Source: Aspidapion aeneum (lineage: Eukaryota > Arthropoda > Insecta > Coleoptera > Brentidae). Taken from it: a stretch of DNA of 64,000 bases. Below, piece by piece: positions 63,830 through 64,000 of this stretch. How positions within the stretch are numbered: the first letter of the stretch is position 1; every line of letters starts with the position of its first letter. The DNA is taken from the NCBI GenBank assembly GCA_963576565.1, contig OY755046.1, positions 59,995,471-60,059,470 on the forward strand, in the 5' to 3' direction. The position numbers and the translations under genes are program-made. Below the pieces are notes generated by a model that saw nothing but the letters and a program-made list of their open reading frames with translations, did no database searches and was not told the origin of the DNA.

Positions 63830-64000
63830 ACAGCGTGTCCAATGTTCGATGGGATTAAATGGGAAACTCGGTTATTATTAAAGGTATCGATTTTCTGATT
63901 GCACCTTACCGTGCTCTTTTTTTTTAACCCTTGAAAATGGTGTAATCAGATTTTTGCTATACCCCGTGGTTTTCCTAATACAGGGAGTTTTTGAAAAAAT
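63830..64000 (+). mobile_element. Second copy of the long-TIR element, cut by the window edge
   Basis: TACAGCGTGTCCAATGTTCG and the following 150 bp match the left arm at 60566-60738 with few changes. Confidence 0.85.

Overview
The window looks like accessory, repeat-dominated DNA from an arthropod, most likely an insect with a large genome. It is AT-rich, carries GT-AG introns in transposon genes, and is packed with eukaryotic transposable elements: Jockey-like, RTE-like and other LINEs, a Penelope-like element, relics of hAT, P-like, Tc1/mariner and Harbinger DNA transposons, MITEs, foldback elements and satellites. I could not pin down the species. I found no convincing host gene, rRNA gene, functional tRNA gene or CRISPR array. 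No bacterial operon logic applies.

Layout. 0-9.9 kb: dispersed repeats A, B and C, a LINE fragment with its target-site duplication (0.9-2.0 kb), a G-rich 10-bp minisatellite capped by an inverted copy of itself (2.6-2.9 kb), a MITE nested in an older inverted element (4.0-4.8 kb), an internally deleted hAT transposase (7.3-7.9 kb) and a P-like transposase relic between inverted ends (8.6-9.8 kb). 10-20.2 kb: repeats A and B split by an apparent 1.7-kb insertion, a decayed 17-bp repeat field, an RTE-like LINE relic, a 187-bp tandem repeat, a Tc1/mariner relic and the 3' half of a Penelope-like element with a GIY-YIG domain. 20.3-29.9 kb: a GC-rich LINE RNase H remnant, two copies of a microsatellite-bearing element with hairpin ends (22.2 and 23.8 kb), a Harbinger-like element whose TTA target duplication can be proven against an uninterrupted copy in the same window, and several TIR or foldback elements. 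30-36.5 kb: a fairly well preserved Jockey-type LINE with a 314-bp internal tandem duplication, a 1.6-kb foldback, and a mariner relic split by another element. 37-40.8 kb: a 510-bp tandem repeat, a 520-bp array of an 8-mer and a 129-bp tandem repeat.

41.8-43.7 kb holds the best-preserved gene: a two-exon, minus-strand tyrosine recombinase (391 residues, complete R-K-HxxR-H-Y set), flanked on both sides by palindromes built on GGGACTAAA. It is a candidate Crypton-like mobile element with possible recombination sites at its edges.

44.7-46.7 kb is a cluster of A and B repeats, part of it a foldback. 46.7-57.3 kb is an array of about 103 copies of a 103-bp satellite. About 90 bp of each monomer is homologous, in reverse orientation, to the head of the dispersed elements at 22.2 and 23.8 kb, which suggests the satellite arose from that element. 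The array has higher-order duplications of about 2.4-2.9 kb. 57.3-64 kb: another MITE, a foldback with telomere-like GGTTAGG/GGTTCGG text, a tRNA-derived SINE candidate, and a nest of inverted elements inside one another (59.9-62.8 kb), one of which has a second copy running off the right edge.

The genes do not form a pathway. They are unrelated selfish elements that inserted into one another, and the nesting gives a relative age order.
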